DNA of 64,000 nt from Microvirga sp. 17 mud 1-3 (GCF_003151255.1 NZ_CP029481.1:2418001-2482000), one strand, 5' to 3'. Numbered from the stretch's first letter, positions 54,929 through 62,470 are shown. A program made the numbers and translations. Notes: a model not told the origin generated them from the sequence alone.

Positions 54929-56386
54929 ATGAATATTCGATACGGCAGCGTGTGCAGCGGCATAGAGGCCGCGACCGTTGCGTGGCACCCGCTTGGCTGG
55001 AAGGCCGCATGGTTCGCGGAAATCGAACCGTTCCCCAGTACGGTGCTGGCACACCATTACCCTGACGTGCCCAACCTGGGCGACATGACGAAGATTGCCG
55101 AGCGCATACGCGCCGGTGAAGTGCAAGCCCCCGACGTGCTGGTGGGCGGGACACCGTGCCAAGCGTTCAGCGTGGCCGGTATGCGTGGCGGGCTGTCTGA
55201 TGCCCGTGGCGCCTTGACTATTTCTTTTGTGGAATTGGCTGATGAAATCGACAGAACAAGAATTGCAGCAGGGAACGAACCCTGCACCGTCGTGTGGGAA
55301 AACGTACCAGGCGTTTTATCGTCCAAAGATAACGCTTTTGGATGCTTTCTTGGGGCACTCGCCGGCGAAGCTGACGCGCTGCAGCCACCAGGGGGAAAAT
55401 GGGCGAACGCTGGTTATGTGCGCGGACCCCAAAGAACAATCGCGTGGCGCATTCTGGACGCCCAATATTTCGGAGTGGCCCAACGACGCCGCCGTGTGTT
55501 CGTTGTCGCAAGTGCTGGTGCGCGGTTCGATCCCGCAGCAGTACTTTTTGAGTTCGAAGGCGGCCGCCGGGATTCTGCGCCGCGCCGAGAAGCGGGGGAA
55601 GAAACTGCCGGCACTCTTGCATCACGCACTGGTGCAGGCGGCTTTCAAGGGACAGACGAAGCCTGCAGCGGATACGTGCAACCCGTTGCCGTTGCCCTGC
55701 GTGGACGCGACGGGGGCGCAACCGCAGAATTAGGCGACGATGTGTCGTTTACGCCGCGCGCGTGCAGCGGTGGCGGTGACAAGCCGCACGTTATCGTGCC
55801 TGTCGCGTTCGGCGGGAACAACACCAGCGGCCCCATCGACGTTTCGCCAGCCCTAAACGCATGCGGCAGTGCCAGCGGCCGCCTGGATTTCGAATCCGAA
55901 GCGTTCCTGGTGCAGCCTGTCGCTCATGTCGAAACCATGCCGGCCATTACGTGCGGCGGTGGTCATGCCGCCAGCCACAACCAGACAAGCGGCCAGATGC
56001 GGGGTCAGTACATCCTTCCCGTTCTGGCGTTCGACATCCTGGGCACACCGGCATCCGAAGTAGCGAAGCCCACGGACGTGCACACCCCGCTGCGCGCACG
56101 TACCCCTGGCCAGTTCGAAAACAGCACCGTAACGGTGATTGCCCACTATTACGCCGTGCGCCGACTGATCCCGATGGAATGCGAACGGCTGCAGGCATTC
56201 CCTGACGGGTACACTCTGGTGCCGGTGCGAGGCAAACCAGCGGCCGACGGCCCGCGCTACAAGTCGCTGGGCAATTCCATGTGCGTGAACGTCATGCACT
56301 GGATAGGCAAGCGACTGGACCGCGCGCTGCGCACGGCAGTGCCCGCGAACGACAACAAACTGAACGCCACCGACGTGGCCGCATGA
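54929..56386 (+). CDS. dcm: DNA cytosine-C5 methyltransferase
   Basis: A 485-residue C5-MTase with motif I GSVCSGIEAATVAW, catalytic motif IV GGTPCQAFS (Cys77), motif VI WENVPG (124-126), motif VIII QRRRRVFVV (about 185-193), a long variable target-recognition region (about 200-410), motif IX RRLIPMECERLQAFPDGY and motif X SLGNSMCVNVMHWIG. All catalytic motifs are intact. No restriction endonuclease gene is near, so it is an orphan phage methyltransferase, probably protecting phage DNA. Residues 105-268 share their DNA with a second frame (55242-55733). Confidence 0.94.
   Translation: MNIRYGSVCSGIEAATVAWHPLGWKAAWFAEIEPFPSTVLAHHYPDVPNLGDMTKIAERIRAGEVQAPDVLVGGTPCQAFSVAGMRGGLSDARGALTISFVELADEIDRTRIAAGNEPCTVVWENVPGVLSSKDNAFGCFLGALAGEADALQPPGGKWANAGYVRGPQRTIAWRILDAQYFGVAQRRRRVFVVASAGARFDPAAVLFEFEGGRRDSAPRREAGEETAGTLASRTGAGGFQGTDEACSGYVQPVAVALRGRDGGATAELGDDVSFTPRACSGGGDKPHVIVPVAFGGNNTSGPIDVSPALNACGSASGRLDFESEAFLVQPVAHVETMPAITCGGGHAASHNQTSGQMRGQYILPVLAFDILGTPASEVAKPTDVHTPLRARTPGQFENSTVTVIAHYYAVRRLIPMECERLQAFPDGYTLVPVRGKPAADGPRYKSLGNSMCVNVMHWIGKRLDRALRTAVPANDNKLNATDVAA
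55242..55733 (+). CDS. overlapping gene nested in the methyltransferase gene
   Basis: A 163-residue frame lies entirely inside the methyltransferase gene, in a different forward frame, from ATG 55242 (TTG 55227 is possible). It is not just a shadow. AKLTRCSHQGENGRT, GAFWTPNISEWPN and the block FLSSKAAAGILRRAEKRGKKLP match a protein type I recall as a separate gene in many phages (AGILRRAEKRGK is its hallmark). It spans methyltransferase motifs VI to VIII, so two conserved proteins are encoded in the same DNA. Function unknown. The identity rests on motif memory, and expression is untested. Confidence 0.7.
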   Translation: MKSTEQELQQGTNPAPSCGKTYQAFYRPKITLLDAFLGHSPAKLTRCSHQGENGRTLVMCADPKEQSRGAFWTPNISEWPNDAAVCSLSQVLVRGSIPQQYFLSSKAAAGILRRAEKRGKKLPALLHHALVQAAFKGQTKPAADTCNPLPLPCVDATGAQPQN

Positions 56387-56568
56387 CTATGAACAAACGC
56401 ACGAAACGCCTGCATCAGCTGATGGCGCGGCACGAACTGAACGCCGACCAGGTGGCCGCTCTGCTGGGGCGCGCATCCACCACCGTGGCGATGTGGCGCG
56501 TGGGCAAACCGCGCACGATCCCGGCGCACATGCTGCAGCTGCTGGAAATGAAGCTGGGCGCGAAATGA
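56383..56568 (+). CDS. small helix-turn-helix protein (XRE/Cro-like)
   Basis: A 61-residue protein consisting of one HTH domain: LHQLMARHELNADQVAALLG, then STTVAMWRVGKPRTIP and LQLLEMKLGAK. The recognition helix pattern (TTVAMWR) is of the XRE/Cro type. It overlaps the methyltransferase stop (ATGA), so the two are coupled. It may regulate the methyltransferase promoter, whose -10 lies in a palindrome. That is inference. Confidence 0.82.
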   Translation: MTMNKRTKRLHQLMARHELNADQVAALLGRASTTVAMWRVGKPRTIPAHMLQLLEMKLGAK

Positions 56569-56822
56569 AGGCGCCAGCGTGCCAGCGCGACCGCACAGTA
56601 ACGCTGCAAGTCAGCGGCGAAGCGGTGTGCGCCTGGTGCGAACAATACCGCCACGAATGCGAGGCGCGGCACGTCATGGCGCGCAGGACACTGGCCGAAC
56701 GCAGGGAATACCTGGCGGGCGTGGAAAAACACAGGGGTGCGGCAGAACGCCAGCGCCTGGAAAAAACAATCATGGCGCTGTGGAAGCAGCGTAAGCAGAA
56801 AAATGAACCCAGCGGAACGTGA
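56565..56822 (+). CDS. small phage protein with CxxC and CEARHV motif
   Basis: An 85-residue protein with VCAWCEQYRHECEARHVMA, RTLAERREYLAGVEKHRG and a basic C-terminus. This arrangement recurs in small proteins of betaproteobacterial phages (possibly DUF7696, from memory). The Cys/His set could bind zinc. ATG 56565 overlaps the upstream stop. Its end overlaps the primase gene by 20 bases. Confidence 0.75.
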   Translation: MKAPACQRDRTVTLQVSGEAVCAWCEQYRHECEARHVMARRTLAERREYLAGVEKHRGAAERQRLEKTIMALWKQRKQKNEPSGT

Positions 56823-59082
56823 TTTACCAGAACACGAAATCATCGAATTGTTCCGCAAGTCCATGGCCGAAAACGGCCTGGAAACGCCGGACAAGATCGA
56901 GCCGACCGCCGGGGAAATCCGCCGGTTCCACGTCAAAGGCGACGGCCCGAACACGCGCAACGGATGGTATGTCCTGTTTACGGACGGCAAGGTGCCGGCG
57001 GGCGAGTTCGGCACATGGAAGGGCGGGCAGACCGTCACATGGACAGCCCGCGATGCCCGCGCGCTGACGCCCGAAGAACGGCGCGACGTGCAGGACCGCA
57101 TCGATGCGGCGCGCAAGCAGCGCGAGGCAGACCAGCGCGCGCGCGAGGGCGAGGCGGCACGCACGGCGAACCTGTACTGGAACGAGGCAGACGAGGCAGA
57201 CGACAGCCACCCATATCTGCGGCGCAAGCAAGTCCCGGCCCACGGCCTGCGCATCGGTTCGTGGCCGGTGACACGGCGCGACGGAACCGTGTTCCGGCAC
57301 ATCGACAACACGCTGCTGGTGCCGGTGATGGATGCCAAGGGCAAGATCATCAGCCTGCAGGGAATCTTCCCGTCGCGGGATGAAGGGTTCGGGCGGGATA
57401 AGGATTTCTGGCGCGGCGGACGCAAGCGCGGCGGGTTCTACATCATCGGCCGGCCGGCGCCTGGCGGAACTGTAGCGATATGCGAGGGATACGCGACTGG
57501 CGCAACGATCCACCAGGCGACAGGCTGGTGCGTCGTCGTCGCGTTCGACGCCGGCAACCTGACGCCGGTGGCGGTGGCGATGCGCGAGGCCATGCCGGAC
57601 TGCATGATCGTCATCACGGCCGACAACGACCAGTGGACCACCGAACCGGTGGAAAACCCAGGCGTGGTTTACGCACGCCAAGCGGCGGCCGAAATCGGCG
57701 CGCTGTGCGTCGTTCCGCAATTCGCTGATGTCAGCACCAGGCCAAGCGACTGGAACGACCTGGAGGCCCTGGAAGGCATCCAGGAATGCCAGCGGCAACT
57801 GATGGCGCATCAGGCGCGAAACGTGGTGCCAGCAGCGGCAAACGACAATGCGCCGGCGACCGTGGACACGTTCACGCCGCTGCCTGATGCTGGCGGCAGC
57901 GGGAAACCCCTGTCCACCATCGAAAACCTGGCCGAAGTGTGTCGGCGCCTGGGCGTGGTGGTGCGGTACAACGTCATCAGCAAGGAAGAAGAACTGCTGA
58001 TCCCAGGCCATGCGTTTTCCGTGGACAACGCGGCGAACGCCAGCCTGGCGTGGCTGATGTCCTGGTGTTCGCGGTTTCGCATGCCGACAGGAAACCTGGG
58101 CGATTTCGTCACGTTCCTGGCCGACCAGAACCTGTACAACCCGGTGGCAAACTGGATCACCAGCAGGCCGTGGGACGGCACAAAACGCCTGCCTGCGCTG
58201 TACGAAACCGTGACACCGAAAGAGGATAAGCGCCTGCAGGACGGGACCAGGCTGCGCGATGTGCTGATTAAACGCTGGATGGTTTCGGCCGTGGCAGCCG
58301 CGTTTCAACCGAACGGCGTTTCCGCCCACGGCATCCTGGTGCTGCAGGGCGACCAGTACCTTGGGAAAACCAAGTGGTTCAAGAACCTGGTGCCGCAAGA
58401 ACTGGGCGTGCTGAAAGACGGCATGATCCTGCGGCCGGATGACAAGGACAGCGTGAAACAGGCGTGTTCATTCTGGCTGGTGGAGCTTGGCGAACTGGAC
58501 GCGACGTTCAGGAAATCCGACATCGCACAGCTGAAATCATTTATCACGAACCAGTCCGATGTCCTGCGCCGCGCCTACGCCAGGAAGGAATCGCATTTCG
58601 CGCGCCGCACCGTGTTTTTCGGCAGCGTGAACCCGCGCGAATATCTGCACGACCCGACGGGAAACAGGCGGTACTGGACCATCGAGGCGGCCGCGCTGAA
58701 CATGGACCACGGCCTGGACATGCAGCAGGTGTGGGCAGAGGTGTACGAGTTGTTCAAGGCCGGGGAATCGTACTATCTGCAGCCCGACGAAATGGCCGCC
58801 CTGAACGCGCACAATGAAGCATTCACCGTGGTGGACCCCATCGAAGAACGCCTGCAGACGCGCCTGGACTGGGACGCCAAGCATGACGCCTGGGACTGGA
58901 AAACGTCCACGGAAGTGCTGATTTCCATCGGCATCGAAAAGCCTACGCCCGCCGAAGCAACGAAGGCCGCGCTGGTCATCCGCAAGTTGAACGGCGGAAC
59001 AGGAAAGCGCGTGAAGGGGCGGAATCTGTTGTTCGTGCCGCCCAAGCCGCTGGGCAAGGAAGATTACGACCGGCCGTTTTAG
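56803..59082 (+). CDS. TOPRIM primase / VapE-type helicase fusion
   Basis: A 759-residue two-part replication protein. The N-terminal part has a primase-like region (FHVKGDGPNTRNGWYV) and a TOPRIM domain (VAICEGYATGATIHQ with catalytic Glu; MIVITADNDQW with Asp). The C-terminal part is a VapE/virulence-E P-loop ATPase: Walker A LQGDQYLGKTKWFKN, Walker B FWLVELGELDATFRKSD, then RRYWTIEAA. It should prime and unwind phage DNA at the origin. It starts within the preceding gene (20-base overlap). Alternative start codons exist upstream but lie inside that gene. Confidence 0.92.
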   Translation: MNPAERDLPEHEIIELFRKSMAENGLETPDKIEPTAGEIRRFHVKGDGPNTRNGWYVLFTDGKVPAGEFGTWKGGQTVTWTARDARALTPEERRDVQDRIDAARKQREADQRAREGEAARTANLYWNEADEADDSHPYLRRKQVPAHGLRIGSWPVTRRDGTVFRHIDNTLLVPVMDAKGKIISLQGIFPSRDEGFGRDKDFWRGGRKRGGFYIIGRPAPGGTVAICEGYATGATIHQATGWCVVVAFDAGNLTPVAVAMREAMPDCMIVITADNDQWTTEPVENPGVVYARQAAAEIGALCVVPQFADVSTRPSDWNDLEALEGIQECQRQLMAHQARNVVPAAANDNAPATVDTFTPLPDAGGSGKPLSTIENLAEVCRRLGVVVRYNVISKEEELLIPGHAFSVDNAANASLAWLMSWCSRFRMPTGNLGDFVTFLADQNLYNPVANWITSRPWDGTKRLPALYETVTPKEDKRLQDGTRLRDVLIKRWMVSAVAAAFQPNGVSAHGILVLQGDQYLGKTKWFKNLVPQELGVLKDGMILRPDDKDSVKQACSFWLVELGELDATFRKSDIAQLKSFITNQSDVLRRAYARKESHFARRTVFFGSVNPREYLHDPTGNRRYWTIEAAALNMDHGLDMQQVWAEVYELFKAGESYYLQPDEMAALNAHNEAFTVVDPIEERLQTRLDWDAKHDAWDWKTSTEVLISIGIEKPTPAEATKAALVIRKLNGGTGKRVKGRNLLFVPPKPLGKEDYDRPF

Positions 59083-59137
59083 TTTCTGACTATCAGGCCG
59101 ATAGATAAATACAATCAGCCAGAAGCGCCCAGGTGCG

Positions 59138-59162
59138 GATTTACATACGTATAATTACTTCA
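59138..59162 (+). promoter_or_regulatory. repeated 25-bp element, copy 3 (promoter of small-gene block)
   Basis: GATTTACATACGTATAAT then TACTTCA, with TATAAT at 59150-59155. It would start RNA close to 59162, only about 18 bases before ATG 59180. It is identical to the copy at 50687 except at two positions. Confidence 0.6.
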
Positions 59163-59179
59163 TCGACAAACGAACCGGA

Positions 59180-59392
59180 ATGAACGACATGGCCCAAGCA
59201 ATCGCACGCAAGACAAACAGCAAGGGCGTTACCTATGCGCTGGTTCAGGACGGCGAAACCTTCGGTGTTTACAAGCGCTGCGAGAACTACGCGCCGCATC
59301 GCAAAGGCGGTCTGGCCGTGTCGTGGCGCTACGTCGAAAAAGGAATGAACCGCGATGCGGCGCAAAAACTGTTTGACCGCCGCGCCGCTTAA
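59180..59392 (+). CDS. small hypothetical phage protein (70 aa)
   Basis: A basic 70-residue protein (AIARKTNSKGVTYALVQDGE, then NYAPHRKGGLAVSWRYV) that looks like a small beta domain followed by a helix. ATG 59180 follows a weak GGA; ATG 59189 is possible. It is first in a row of four small genes, each separated by a GC hairpin. Unrecognised. Confidence 0.65.
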   Translation: MNDMAQAIARKTNSKGVTYALVQDGETFGVYKRCENYAPHRKGGLAVSWRYVEKGMNRDAAQKLFDRRAA

Positions 59393-59399
59393 CAACCCC

Positions 59400-59417
59400 G
59401 CCCCGGTTCGCCGGGGC
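59400..59417 (+). repeat. intergenic GC hairpin with TTCG loop
   Basis: Stem GCCCCGG/CCGGGGC (7 bp) closed by a TTCG tetraloop, between the stop at 59392 and the ribosome binding site of the next gene. It is one of four hairpins in this block; the one at 59630-59650 is CTGCCGC/GCGGCAG. There is no T-run, so they are more likely RNA-stability or attenuation elements than terminators. Confidence 0.6.
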
Positions 59418-59429
59418 AGCACTGGAGAG

Positions 59430-59618
59430 ATGAACATGACCGACATTCAAGAAATGGACACGCTGCAAACGATGGTGGCCGACTATCGGTGCGTTTTCCC
59501 GAAGGAATCCGCCAGCAAGTCGGATGCCGAAATCGCTGACATCGTGTTGTGCCAAGAAGGCATATCCCACGAATACATCGACGGCGCGCTGCTGATCGGC
59601 GGCGTCCGTATTTACTGA
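59430..59618 (+). CDS. small acidic hypothetical phage protein (62 aa)
   Basis: A 62-residue acidic protein starting MNMTDIQEMDTLQTMV, with SKSDAEIADIVLCQEGISHE, an amphipathic helical middle. GGAGAG lies just before ATG 59430. Such tiny acidic early proteins can be DNA mimics or inhibitors of host enzymes, but nothing here proves that. Confidence 0.65.
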   Translation: MNMTDIQEMDTLQTMVADYRCVFPKESASKSDAEIADIVLCQEGISHEYIDGALLIGGVRIY

Positions 59619-59671
59619 CAGCCCAAGCCCTGCCGCGTGACAGGCGGCAGCACCATCAACGAGGAAAGGAC

Positions 59672-59782
59672 GTGAAAAAAATCAACTGGTGGAACGTGTG
59701 GGCCTACACGATGACGGGCCTTGCGCTGGCGGTGCTGGCTGTCATCGCGTTCATGTTCGCCATGGCGGAGCCGATTGTTTGA
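59672..59782 (+). CDS. 36-aa single-pass membrane protein
   Basis: Begins at GTG 59672 after a strong GAGGAAAGGA site. The peptide KKINWWNVWAYTM is followed by a membrane helix (GLALAVLAVIAFMFAMA) and a short tail EPIV. Charged start, Trp belt and hydrophobic core are right for one membrane span. Possible roles are holin-like or superinfection exclusion. Function unknown. Confidence 0.6.
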   Translation: MKKINWWNVWAYTMTGLALAVLAVIAFMFAMAEPIV

Positions 59783-59788
59783 TGAATT

Positions 59789-59818
59789 GCATCACCGCCG
59801 CCGGGGCGGTTCCCCGGC
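59789..59818 (+). repeat. 30-nt hairpin repeat, copy 1
   Basis: GCATCACCGCC followed by the hairpin GCCGGGG-CGGTT-CCCCGGC, immediately after the 36-aa gene. A second copy at 60678-60707 differs at one base of 30. Confidence 0.7.
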
Positions 59819-59837
59819 GATATTTCAAGGAAAGGAA

Positions 59838-60407
59838 ATGCGACTGACCAACGAAATTCGCAAAATCATCATCAAGGCCGCCATGCACAAGGCGTTCGAC
59901 GCCCGCGACAAGGCCCACGAAAAGGCGAGTACGGCGCTGGCCGATGCCGCGTACCAGCACGAATACGGGGCCATCGGCAAGATCGCGGCGAAGCTGCCTG
60001 AAAACTGGTGCTGCCGGGACAACTATATCAAGATCGAGGCGGCGGGATTCAGTTGGCATGGTGACAGCCTAGCGCGTGACAGCCTGCGCATGTCGAAAAC
60101 GCGCCCGATGCCGAACTATCAATACAGCAACCCGGTCAAGATCGGCGGCGCACATCCGCTGAACGATAAGGCGCAGGCCGTTGCCGATGAATACCAAGCC
60201 ATTCAGCGCGACAAAGACGAACTGCGCGCCAAGCTGAACGCCCTGGTGTATTCCGTGACGACGACTGAAAAGCTGTTGGAAGCGTGGCCAGAGTGCGAGG
60301 CTTTCATCCCCGCCAGAGTGCCGACGACGCGGGCGCTGGTGCCTGTCGAACTGGTGCCGGAACTGAATGCTGCCATTGGCATCAAGGCGAAGCGCAAGGA
60401 GGCGTGA
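59838..60407 (+). CDS. Nmad5-like putative nucleotide-modification protein
   Basis: A 189-residue protein beginning MRLTNEIRKIIIKAAMHKAF, then DARDKAHEKASTALADAAYQ, and LPENWCCRDNYIKIEAAGF. This matches my memory of the phage Nmad5 family (putative nucleotide modification). GGAAAGGAA precedes ATG 59838. The C-terminal half is helical and less conserved. If correct, the phage has two DNA-modifying genes, with the C5 methyltransferase 3.5 kb upstream. The assignment is by motif only. Confidence 0.6.
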   Translation: MRLTNEIRKIIIKAAMHKAFDARDKAHEKASTALADAAYQHEYGAIGKIAAKLPENWCCRDNYIKIEAAGFSWHGDSLARDSLRMSKTRPMPNYQYSNPVKIGGAHPLNDKAQAVADEYQAIQRDKDELRAKLNALVYSVTTTEKLLEAWPECEAFIPARVPTTRALVPVELVPELNAAIGIKAKRKEA

Positions 60408-60676
60408 TGGACGACAGACTACTGGCCGGCAAGCTGTGCCGCGCATACTGCAGATTCGATAACCTGCGGCTGAATGCGTCGAGGCCGGAAGCAATGAGCA
60501 TCGTTCAGCAAGACATGACGCGGATCATTGCCGGCACCATCGCGGACAAGCACATCAAGGAAGAACGGGGCGAATTCCAGACAACGTTCGTGCTGGACGT
60601 GTACGTGCTGACGCCCGACGAATTTCACCAACTGGTGCAGCAGGAAGCCATGGAACTGACGCGCTTTATGCGCTGA
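60407..60676 (+). CDS. hypothetical phage protein (89 aa)
   Basis: 89 residues starting MDDRLLAGKLCRAYCRFDNL, with DMTRIIAGTIADKHIKEER and an acidic helical end. The ATG overlaps the upstream stop as TGATG and has AAGGAGG before it, so it is coupled to the Nmad5-like gene. Not recognised. Confidence 0.65.
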   Translation: MDDRLLAGKLCRAYCRFDNLRLNASRPEAMSIVQQDMTRIIAGTIADKHIKEERGEFQTTFVLDVYVLTPDEFHQLVQQEAMELTRFMR

Positions 60677-60677
60677 C

Positions 60678-60707
60678 GCATCACCGCTGCCGGGGCGGTT
60701 CCCCGGC
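60678..60707 (+). repeat. 30-nt hairpin repeat, copy 2
   Basis: GCATCACCGCT followed by GCCGGGG-CGGTT-CCCCGGC, directly past the stop of the 89-aa gene. It is the same element as at 59789-59818. Confidence 0.7.
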
Positions 60708-60740
60708 ATCAACGCGCGATAGGCGCATGAAGGAAATGAT

Positions 60741-61877
60741 GTGAAAAACGACGATATCAAACTACCACCACTGCCCAAGCCCATGGTCGATATCGCGGCG
60801 TGGCTTGAGGTGAGCAGTGACGCAGAGGTAGCAAGAGACATCCTCAATTACGCCCGCGCCGCAGTCGAAGCCGACCGGCAAGACCATCTTCGTGATGCCG
60901 CGAAAATGGTGCCGAGCGATGAGCTTCGCAGCAGGGCAGACGCGGCTTACAGCGCGTACATACAGCAGATGCGCTCTCGTGAATGTCTGGGGTGGGAGCA
61001 TAAGGTCAAGACGAGGAAATTTGGTGAAGCAGAACTCAAGGCTCATACAAAAGCCGGGGAATTTCTTGGTCGCCATCGCGCCTTCGATGAGTGCGCCAAT
61101 ATGCTGTCCCGCTACAGCAGCGGTCAGCCTGCTGCAAGATCAGCCGATTACGAAGCTACTTTGGCCGATCATAACCGCCTTGTGCGCGAACTGGATGTGC
61201 TGCTGAATGGCGAAGATGGCGCGGCCCAACAGGCAAGCCTTTGCGACATCGTGGCCCAGGTGCAGCGAGAAGGATTACGGTCGAAGTGGTACGAGCGACA
61301 CCACGGCCAGCCCGCCGCAAGCCCGGAGCCGGATGACATGCCCCCGCTGGACGATCGCGCCACATACCCCGCCTCGAGGATCCGCCGCTTGATCCGCGAG
61401 GATCGCGCGCGCCGCGCCGCCCCTGTAGCGCAGGAGCCGGTGGCGTATCTCGATCTTGGTGCGGGCGGCTACATCGACGTGGGAACCGACCTGACAGACG
61501 AGCAACTGGCTGCACTGCCCAAGGGTCGGCACATGCTGGCGATCATTGGGACGTATGGCGTGGACGGCTACGTAGCCGCCCCCGTTGCCGCCCAGCCCAG
61601 CGCTCAGGATCGGGAGGATGCGGAGCGGTATCGGTGGCTGCGGCGTCATGACAGCCGCCGTCATGCTACCGGAATCCTCGTCAAAGGCATCTTGTTCGAC
61701 GGGGGTGAATCAGCCGAAAAAATCGACGCTATTGTTGACGCCGCCCGCACAGCGAAGGGGGCCGACCAGGCGCAACCAGTCGAGGGCCAATGCGACTACC
61801 TGGACGGCGACGAGGAATGCCGCGAAGTGCATGAGTGGATCATGCAGCAGGACCACAGGGGGTATCGGAAACCATGA
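60741..61877 (+). CDS. mosaic hypothetical phage protein (378 aa)
   Basis: A 378-residue protein of modular look. The N-terminal region is helical (AEVARDILNYARAAVEADRQ). The middle has two His/Asp-rich linkers. Segments such as EPVAYLDLGAGGYIDVG and DREDAERYRWLRRHDSRR recur in many phage early proteins. No enzyme motif is visible. The start is GTG 60741 after AAGGAA. It ends as ATGA over the next start. Confidence 0.7.
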   Translation: MKNDDIKLPPLPKPMVDIAAWLEVSSDAEVARDILNYARAAVEADRQDHLRDAAKMVPSDELRSRADAAYSAYIQQMRSRECLGWEHKVKTRKFGEAELKAHTKAGEFLGRHRAFDECANMLSRYSSGQPAARSADYEATLADHNRLVRELDVLLNGEDGAAQQASLCDIVAQVQREGLRSKWYERHHGQPAASPEPDDMPPLDDRATYPASRIRRLIREDRARRAAPVAQEPVAYLDLGAGGYIDVGTDLTDEQLAALPKGRHMLAIIGTYGVDGYVAAPVAAQPSAQDREDAERYRWLRRHDSRRHATGILVKGILFDGGESAEKIDAIVDAARTAKGADQAQPVEGQCDYLDGDEECREVHEWIMQQDHRGYRKP

Positions 61878-62077
61878 GCCCCATCGCCCACATGGTCCAG
61901 CAGATGCAGCAGGCCGCCACCAGGCCGGCAAGGCGGGCCACATCGGCCAGGATCACGCCGGAACTGCGCCGCGATGTCCTGGCCGCATTGCAGCAAGGTA
62001 AGACGGTGCGCGAGATACGCGAAACGTTTGGCATCAGTCACAAATCGCTGGTGAAGATCAGGGACGCGGAACCGTGA
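61874..62077 (+). CDS. small helix-turn-helix protein (resolvase-like HTH)
   Basis: A 67-residue protein with a basic N-terminus and a C-terminal HTH (ITPELRRDVLAALQQGKTVR, then EIRETFGISHKSLVKI) of the Hin/Sigma-70 r4-like type. ATG 61874 overlaps the preceding stop. It is the last gene before a terminator and a noncoding region. It may be a DNA-binding regulator. Confidence 0.75.
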   Translation: MSPIAHMVQQMQQAATRPARRATSARITPELRRDVLAALQQGKTVREIRETFGISHKSLVKIRDAEP

Positions 62078-62106
62078 ACTGAACACCAGGTTAAGGCAGC
62101 GCCCGG

Positions 62107-62128
62107 CCCGCCCATGAGGCGGGTTTTT
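62107..62128 (+). terminator. rho-independent terminator ending the early operon
   Basis: Stem CCCGCC/GGCGGG with a CATGA loop is followed by TTTTT (62124-62128), 30 bases past the stop of the last early gene. Confidence 0.9.
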
Positions 62129-62134
62129 CATGCC

Positions 62135-62400
62135 TACACCCAGGATGCACATGACCATGCACCCGCCGTAAGTCATTGATCCATAAGGTGATAGGTGCCC
62201 TTTAGGTGTAGGGTGTATGTAGGTGTATGTATGTATGTAGTTAAAAGAGAAGAGTAACAGGGGGGCGCATATACCAGTTACAAACACGTATCCCCTAACT
62301 GCAAAATGAAAAAGGGGGCACCCCTACACCCAGCGGCAAGTTATTGATAAATAAGATGAAATAGCAAAATATGCCGGGTGCACCCTTTTTGGGGTACACC
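62135..62400. repeat. noncoding region with six GGTGTA/TACACC motifs
   Basis: GGTGTA or its complement occurs at 62135, 62205, 62212, 62222, 62325 and 62395. The palindromes GGGTGCACCC (62376-62385) and GGGGT-AC-ACCCC (62391-62402) and a run of TGTA units (about 62214-62240) are also present. AT-rich patches lie between the GC blocks. It fills most of the gene-free interval 62,078-62,509 and resembles an iteron-type origin or a regulator-binding cluster. Confidence 0.55.
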
Positions 62401-62470
62401 CCTGCGGCGCACTTGCGGACATCCATCGCAGAAACGCTTGGGTTTGTGGATTCACACAGTATCCAGCATG

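Noticed and set aside
62202..62240. TGTA-rich tract considered as a CRISPR or tandem-repeat array
   Set aside because: Units are only 4-10 bases with no spacers of constant length; no cas genes are present.
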